From JBKPNZ01 sp046732895 (GTDB lineage: Bacteria > Actinomycetota > Thermoleophilia > Solirubrobacterales > 70-9), in contig JBKPNZ010000072.1 of the NCBI GenBank assembly GCA_046732895.1, positions 1 through 6,393 on the forward strand: 6,393 nt of DNA, read 5' to 3'. The notes under the pieces are model-generated. The model had not been told where the DNA came from and did not search any database. It saw nothing but the letters and a program-made list of their open reading frames with translations. This document shows positions 1 through 4,158 of this stretch, in pieces (positions within the stretch are counted from its first letter, which is position 1; each line of letters starts with the position of its first letter). Both the position numbers and the translations under genes were made by a program.

Positions 1-12
1 AGGCTGCGGGAA

Positions 13-474
13 TCACGCGCCCGCCCTCGCCGCCGCCTGCACCGCCTTGAGGATGTTGTGGTAGCCGGTGCAGCGGCAGAGGTTCCCCTCGAGCCCCAGG
101 CGGATCTCCTCCTCGGACGGGCTCGGGTTCTCCTTCAGCAGCGAGACCGATGCCATCACGAAGCCGGGCGTGCAGTAGCCGCACTGGAGCCCGTGGTGCT
201 CGTGGAAGGCCTGCTGGACCGGATGCAACTCGCCGTCACCGGCGAGCCCTTCGATCGTCGTCACTTTGGCGCCGTCGGACTGGACCGCGAGCACCGTGCA
301 CGACTTCACCGACTCGCCGTCGAGCAGCACCGTGCAGGCGCCGCAGGAGGTCGTGTCGCAGCCGACGTTCGTGCCCTTTAGGCCGAGCTGCTCGCGCAGG
401 AAGTAGACGAGCAGCGTGCGGGGCTCGACCTCTACGTCGTGCTTCGTGCCGTTGACGGTCAGGGAGATCTTCAC
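13..474 (-). CDS. CoxS-type [2Fe-2S] small subunit of a molybdenum hydroxylase (xanthine dehydrogenase/CO dehydrogenase family)
   Basis: This 153-residue protein is the electron-transfer subunit of a cytoplasmic molybdenum hydroxylase, carrying electrons from the Mo cofactor to the FAD subunit. Two clusters are visible. The plant-ferredoxin-like N-terminal domain has Cys39, Cys44, Cys47 and Cys59 (C-x4-C-x2-C-x11-C). The helical C-terminal domain has Cys98/Cys101 (CGYC, followed by TPGFVM) and Cys133/Cys135 (NLCRCTGY). All eight ligands are present and the length is normal for CoxS, so the gene looks intact. The start is the GTG at 474-472. The open frame continues to 672, but that part is low-complexity Arg/Gly/Asp sequence antisense in character and lies inside the large-subunit gene. 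The GTG overlaps the upstream stop as GTGA and has an AGGAGG seven bases before it. The family is certain; the substrate of the complex is not, so no gene symbol is assigned. Confidence 0.96.
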   Translation of the reverse strand: MKISLTVNGTKHDVEVEPRTLLVYFLREQLGLKGTNVGCDTTSCGACTVLLDGESVKSCTVLAVQSDGAKVTTIEGLAGDGELHPVQQAFHEHHGLQCGYCTPGFVMASVSLLKENPSPSEEEIRLGLEGNLCRCTGYHNILKAVQAAARAGA

Positions 475-2741
475 GCCTTCGCCTCCTGGATCGCGCGCCA
501 CACGTTCTCGCCGTTGGCCGGCATGTCCACACTCTTGACTCCGAACGGCGCCAGTGCGTCGACGACCGCGTTGTAGACCGCCGGCGTCGAGCCGATCGTC
601 CCGGACTCGCCGATCCCCTTCGCGCCGAGCGGGTTCGCGGGCGTCGGGGTCTCCATCTCGACCGTCTCCCACGACGGAAGCTCGGCGGCGGACGGGAAGG
701 CGTACGAGACGAAGTTGCCGGTGAGAGGCGTGCCGTCCTCGCCGAAGGTGTAGTGCTCGTACAGCGCCTGCGCGACGCCGATCGCGACGCCGCCGTGCAC
801 CTGTCCCTCGGCGAGCATCGGATTGATCAGCGTGCCGGCGTCATCCACGCAGACCATGCGCTGCAGCTCGACCTCGCCGATCTCGGTGTCCACCTCGACG
901 ACGGCGATATGAGTGCCGAACGGGAAGGTCGGGTTCCCCTTGAACTCGTTCGCCGCTTTCAGCTCCTCGAGCCGCCCGTCGCTCTCCGCACGCGTCGCCA
1001 GCTCCTCCCACGACAGCGACGGGTCGGGCGTACCGGCCACGTGGAAGCGGCCGAGCCCCTTGTCGAGGACGACGTCTTCCGGGTTGGCCTCGAGGTAGTC
1101 GCCGACGAGCTGCTTCGCCTGCTCGACGACCGTTTCCGCGGCTGCGGCGGAGGCCGTGCCGCCGATCTGGAGCGACTTCGACCCGTACGTGCCCGTGCCG
1201 GTCGCGATCTCGTCGGTGTCCCCCTTGTGCACCGTGACCTTCTCGAACGGCACTCCGAGGCGCTCGGCGACGACCATGGCGAAGCTCGTCTCGTGCCCCT
1301 GCCCGTGCGAGAAGGAACCGGTGCGGACGACTGCGCCGCCGTCCGGGGTGATCTCGACCTCGCCGAGCTCGCCCTCGCCGAGCGGGTTCGTGATCTCGAC
1401 GTAGGACGAGAGGCCGATGCCGAGCTGCTTCGTCGCTCCATCGTCCCGGCGCCGCTTCTGCTCAGCGCGCAGCTCGTCATAACCGGCCGAGCGCAGGGCG
1501 AGTTCGAGCGCGCCCGAGTAGTCGCCGGAGTCGTAGTTGGCTCCCGACTGGGTCGTGTGCGGGAACTCGGCGACGTAGTTCTTGCGCCTCACCTCGGCGG
1601 GATCCATGCCGATCTCGGCGGCAAACCGGTCGATCGCGCACTCGATCACCTGGATCGCCTCGGGCCGGCCGGCGCCGCGGAAGGCCGCGATCTGCGTCGT
1701 GTTGGTGACCACCGTGGTGCCCTCTGCCTCGAGCCGCGGGATGTCGTACACGCCGCTCGACATCAGCGCGGTCAAGCCTGCGAGGATCGCGCCGAGCGTC
1801 GGATAGGCGCCGCAGTCGGCGAGGACGTCGAGCTTGTAGGCGAGCACCTTGCCGTCCTTCGTCCCGCCGATCGTGTAGTTCAGCTTCATCGCCCGCCCGT
1901 GCGGCAGCGCGAGCATGCTCTCGCTGCGCGTCTCGGTCCAGCGCATCGGGCGGCCCAGCTCGCGCGCGAGCCAGCACACCAGGATCTCCTCGGTCAGGCC
2001 GCTCGAGGACACGATCTTCGCTCCGAATCCGCCGCCGACGTCCGGGGCGACCACACGTACCTGCGTGGCCTCCAGGCCGAGCATCCCGGCGATCGCGTCT
2101 CGGTCCTGATGTGGCGTCTGCGTGCTGAGCCAGATGGTCAGCTTGCCGTCCTCGAACGCCGCCGCGGTCGACCGCGGCTCGAGTGGGCACGGGGCCATCC
2201 GCTGGCTGACCAGCGTGCCGGAAACGGTCACGTCGCAGCCGTCGAAGAGGTCGTCCGCGTTGGCGGCGGGCGGCTGGGTCCGGGCGGCGATGTTCGTTCC
2301 CGCGCCCGGGAAGAGAAGCGTCTCGTCCTTCAGCGCCTCCTCGGGATCGACGACGACGGGCAGCGGGTCGTAGTCGACCATCACGAGCTCGGCCGCGTCC
2401 GCGCCTGTCGGCCGGTCCTCGCTGACGACGACCGCGAGGATCTCGCCGACGAAGCGCGCGACATCCTTGGCGACCACGGGCCGGCCCATGTCCTGCGGGA
2501 AGCCGAACGGAGGCGGCCCGAACGGCGGCAGGTCGATGTCGTCTGCGAGGAAGACCTTGACGCCCGGGAGCTCCTCGGCGGCGCTCTTGTCGATGCCGTT
2601 GATCTTCGCGTGCGCGAGCAGCGAGCGGACGAAGGTGATGGTGGCGGTGCCCTCGGGGAAGAGGTTCTCGACGTACCGGCCCTGTCCGCGGAGGAAGCGG
2701 TCGTCCTCCGACCGCAGGACCCGGTTCCCGAGGATGCTCAC
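471..2741 (-). CDS. CoxL-type molybdopterin-binding large subunit, form II-like (aerobic CO dehydrogenase/aldehyde oxidase family)
   Basis: This 756-residue protein is the catalytic subunit of a molybdenum hydroxylase, holding the Mo-pterin cofactor (probably molybdopterin cytosine dinucleotide) and hydroxylating its substrate with water-derived oxygen. The N-terminal domain (about 1-140) opens with SILGNRVLRSEDDRFLRGQGRY, typical of the family. The cofactor-binding region shows APCPLEPR (183-190), GGGFGAK (236-242), QGHET (481-485) and GTGTYGSKSL (515-524). The likely catalytic glutamate is Glu712 in KGIGESG. The active-site loop reads AFRGAGR (353-359). Genuine form I CO dehydrogenases carry AYxCSFR with a cysteine that holds the Cu-S-Mo centre; here that cysteine is absent and the loop matches the form II pattern AYRGAGR. 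The protein is intact and somewhat shorter than many CoxL proteins. The GTG start at 2741 fits the family N-terminus, though its ribosome site is weak. It lies 73 bases after the E1 alpha stop and overlaps the small-subunit gene by four bases. It could be a CO, aldehyde or heterocycle oxidase; the sequence does not decide. Confidence 0.95.
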   Translation of the reverse strand: MSILGNRVLRSEDDRFLRGQGRYVENLFPEGTATITFVRSLLAHAKINGIDKSAAEELPGVKVFLADDIDLPPFGPPPFGFPQDMGRPVVAKDVARFVGEILAVVVSEDRPTGADAAELVMVDYDPLPVVVDPEEALKDETLLFPGAGTNIAARTQPPAANADDLFDGCDVTVSGTLVSQRMAPCPLEPRSTAAAFEDGKLTIWLSTQTPHQDRDAIAGMLGLEATQVRVVAPDVGGGFGAKIVSSSGLTEEILVCWLARELGRPMRWTETRSESMLALPHGRAMKLNYTIGGTKDGKVLAYKLDVLADCGAYPTLGAILAGLTALMSSGVYDIPRLEAEGTTVVTNTTQIAAFRGAGRPEAIQVIECAIDRFAAEIGMDPAEVRRKNYVAEFPHTTQSGANYDSGDYSGALELALRSAGYDELRAEQKRRRDDGATKQLGIGLSSYVEITNPLGEGELGEVEITPDGGAVVRTGSFSHGQGHETSFAMVVAERLGVPFEKVTVHKGDTDEIATGTGTYGSKSLQIGGTASAAAAETVVEQAKQLVGDYLEANPEDVVLDKGLGRFHVAGTPDPSLSWEELATRAESDGRLEELKAANEFKGNPTFPFGTHIAVVEVDTEIGEVELQRMVCVDDAGTLINPMLAEGQVHGGVAIGVAQALYEHYTFGEDGTPLTGNFVSYAFPSAAELPSWETVEMETPTPANPLGAKGIGESGTIGSTPAVYNAVVDALAPFGVKSVDMPANGENVWRAIQEAKA
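482..487 (-). promoter_or_regulatory. Ribosome binding site of the small-subunit gene
   Basis: The minus strand reads AGGAGG here, with seven bases before the GTG at 474. It lies inside the last codons of the large-subunit gene. It settles the start of the 153-residue small subunit against the longer open frame, and with the GTGA overlap it suggests translational coupling of the two subunits. Confidence 0.8.
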
Positions 2742-2784
2742 GGCGGGAGCCTAACGCCGGTTGGGCCCGCGAGTCGAGACGTCC

Positions 2785-2800
2785 GTTCGGATAGTCGAAC
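2785..2800. repeat. Short inverted repeat in the gap before the large-subunit gene
   Basis: The arms GTTCG (2785-2789) and CGAAC (2796-2800) are perfectly complementary around a six-base centre. The repeat lies in the 73-base gap between the E1 alpha stop and the large-subunit start, 44 bases before that start. It could be an operator half-site pair or a small hairpin in the transcript. No T-run follows, so it is not a convincing terminator, and five-base arms can arise by chance. I see no confident -35/-10 pair in the gap. Confidence 0.3.
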
Positions 2801-2814
2801 AGCGAGATCGGCGG

Positions 2815-3780
2815 TTACGCGTAGACGTCGACGGCGACGGACGCCGGATCGGGCAAGCGCGACGCCTCTGCCCGGCGCAGGGCGTCGCCGAGCAGCGCCT
2901 TCACCTCGGCGCGAAGGTCCTCGTCTTCGCGCTCGGAAAATGCCGCGTTCTCGGCGAGCCAGAGCCGGTAGCGCCCGATCGGATCCCGCTCGGCCCAGGT
3001 CGACAGCATGGTCCGCGGGACGTAGAACGCGTCGTCGTGGACGGCATGGCCCTCCATCCGCAGCGTCATCGACTCGATCAGCGTCGGGCCTCCGCCTGCG
3101 CGAGCCTTCTCGATTGCTCGCTCCGCCTCGGCATGGACGGCGAGGACGTCGGTGCCGTCGACCGTGACACCCCCGAACCCGTATGCCACGGCGCGGTCGG
3201 ACAGGCGCTCCGTCGCGTACTCGAGGTGCGTCGGCGTCGAATAGGCCCACTGGTTGTTGTCACAGATGAAGACGACCGGAAGGCGATGCACACCCGCGAA
3301 GTTCATCGCCTCGTGGCAGTCGCCCCTCGCCGACGCTCCTTCGCCGAACCAGCCCACCGCCACGCGGTCGTCACCGCGGATCCGGAAGGCCAACGCGCAG
3401 CCGACGACGACGGGAAGCATCGCCGGCAGGTGGCTGACGATCGTGATCTGACCGCGGTCGAGGTCGGCGAAGTGGACGTTGCCGTCGCGCCCGCGCGAGG
3501 GCCCGTCCACGCGACCGAGGTAGTTCGCGAAGATCCGCCAGGGCTGCGTCCCCCGGGCGAGGTGGACGCCGAGGTTGCGGTGGAGCGGGGCTCCCACGTC
3601 CTCGGGCCCCATCGCGGCCGCCACGCCGACCGACGCGGCCTCGTTCCCCTTGCCCGTATAGAACGAGCCCGGGATCTTCCCCTGCTTGTAGAGGACGTGG
3701 CCCATCTCCTCCAGGCCGCGCGTCATCAGCATCCACCGGTAGAGCGCCACGAGAGCCTCCCGGTCGAGGTTCACCTCCAC
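2815..3780 (-). CDS. Thiamine-diphosphate-dependent 2-oxoacid dehydrogenase, E1 component alpha subunit
   Basis: This 321-residue protein belongs to the alpha subunits of E1 (pyruvate, branched-chain 2-oxoacid or acetoin dehydrogenase type). With a beta subunit these decarboxylate a 2-oxoacid (or cleave acetoin) and pass the acyl group to lipoyl-E2. The ThDP/Mg motif is visible as GEG (146-148) followed by NN (175-176), in FGEGASARGD, HEAMNFAG and DNNQWAYSTP. The GEG form, rather than GDG, together with SHLPAMLPVVVG (117-127), is closest to branched-chain E1 alpha. HRNLG (67-71) and GHAVHDD (244-250) are the other conserved loops. The second corresponds to the mammalian phosphorylation loop HSTSDD, but its serines are replaced, so kinase control of that type is unlikely. 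The conserved N-terminal helix (LYRWMLMTRGLEE) fits the GTG at 3780; the ribosome site is weak and GTG at 3774 is also possible. No E1 beta, E2 or E3 gene is adjacent within the window. The family is clear; the substrate is not. Confidence 0.92.
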   Translation of the reverse strand: MEVNLDREALVALYRWMLMTRGLEEMGHVLYKQGKIPGSFYTGKGNEAASVGVAAAMGPEDVGAPLHRNLGVHLARGTQPWRIFANYLGRVDGPSRGRDGNVHFADLDRGQITIVSHLPAMLPVVVGCALAFRIRGDDRVAVGWFGEGASARGDCHEAMNFAGVHRLPVVFICDNNQWAYSTPTHLEYATERLSDRAVAYGFGGVTVDGTDVLAVHAEAERAIEKARAGGGPTLIESMTLRMEGHAVHDDAFYVPRTMLSTWAERDPIGRYRLWLAENAAFSEREDEDLRAEVKALLGDALRRAEASRLPDPASVAVDVYA

Positions 3781-3802
3781 CGGACGATCGTATGTCCCCA
3801 GA

Positions 3803-3819
3803 GCCGGGAGCTTCTCGGC
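3803..3819 (-). other. Weak hairpin between the ABM-like gene and the E1 alpha gene
   Basis: The 44-base gap holds an imperfect inverted repeat, GCCGGGA (3803-3809) against TCTCGGC (3813-3819), with a three-base loop. In the minus-strand transcript one A-C mismatch interrupts the stem. There is no T-run after it, so a rho-independent terminator is not supported. It may be chance in GC-rich sequence or an mRNA processing structure. Confidence 0.2.
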
Positions 3820-3824
3820 CCTTG

Positions 3825-4112
3825 CTAGTCGATCGTCTGAACCGGTACTTCGAAGAACTCGACCGAGACGCGGCGTTCACTCGCCCCCGGGTTCATCGCG
3901 TTCAGCGCGTCGTCGCCCCGGCGCATCGCTTCCTCGCTCTCGAAGAGCGTCACGCCGAGGCCCTTACCTGTCTCGCGGTTGACCAGCATCAGCATCTTCG
4001 CGCCTTCGAGCCCGGGCGGCGTGTCCTCGGACTCGACCTCGCTGCGAACCATCGCGATCGCATCGTCCACTCTCGCCGGATCACTCTCGAACGTGGCTAC
4101 GCGTGCGTACAT
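3825..4112 (-). CDS. Small ABM-fold (antibiotic biosynthesis monooxygenase-like) dimeric alpha/beta barrel protein
   Basis: This 95-residue protein has the pattern of a single ferredoxin-like ABM domain. There is a first strand YARVATFE (2-9), a helix RVDDAIAMVRSEV (14-26), then PGLEGAKMLMLVNRETGKGLGVTLFES (33-59) forming two central strands around a polar NRETGKG turn, a helix rich in Glu/Arg (60-70), and a last strand VSVEFFEVP (82-90). Proteins of this superfamily dimerise; some are cofactor-free monooxygenases, others only bind or have no known activity. No catalytic residue can be named here, so enzyme activity is not claimed. The ATG at 4112 is chosen because GGGAGGAG sits five bases upstream and because the in-frame extension to 4259 is unrelated sequence that overlaps the upstream ATPase gene in another frame. 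It lies 46 bases after the ATPase gene and 44 before E1 alpha, so it may be co-transcribed. A cytoplasmic location is likely, as no signal peptide is visible. Confidence 0.78.
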   Translation of the reverse strand: MYARVATFESDPARVDDAIAMVRSEVESEDTPPGLEGAKMLMLVNRETGKGLGVTLFESEEAMRRGDDALNAMNPGASERRVSVEFFEVPVQTID

Positions 4113-4117
4113 GCCGG

Positions 4118-4125
4118 CTCCTCCC
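4118..4125 (-). promoter_or_regulatory. Strong ribosome binding site of the ABM-like gene
   Basis: The minus strand reads GGGAGGAG, five bases before the ATG at 4112. It is among the best Shine-Dalgarno sequences in the window and fixes the start of the 95-residue protein against the longer in-frame extension. Confidence 0.8.
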
Positions 4126-4158
4126 GTCGCAGTGACGCGAGGAGCATAGGACAATGGG

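Noticed and set aside
475..672. N-terminal extension of the small-subunit frame
   Set aside because: It is Arg/Gly/Asp-rich, unlike CoxS proteins, overlaps the large-subunit gene, and a GTG with a strong ribosome site marks the real start at 474.
753..3167. 804-residue open frame on the plus strand, longer than the gene it opposes
   Set aside because: It is antisense to the large-subunit gene and part of E1 alpha. Its product is Arg/Asp/Gly/Ala-rich with no family motif. Long antisense frames are expected where third positions are nearly all G or C.
2761..3828. 355-residue plus-strand frame
   Set aside because: It is antisense to the E1 alpha gene, whose minus-strand product has clear ThDP motifs. 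The plus-strand product resembles no family and is rich in Arg, Val and His.
4143..4148. TATGCT on the minus strand as a -10 element before the ABM-like gene
   Set aside because: No acceptable -35 lies about 17 bases upstream (the sequence there is CGCCGC), so a promoter is not supported.
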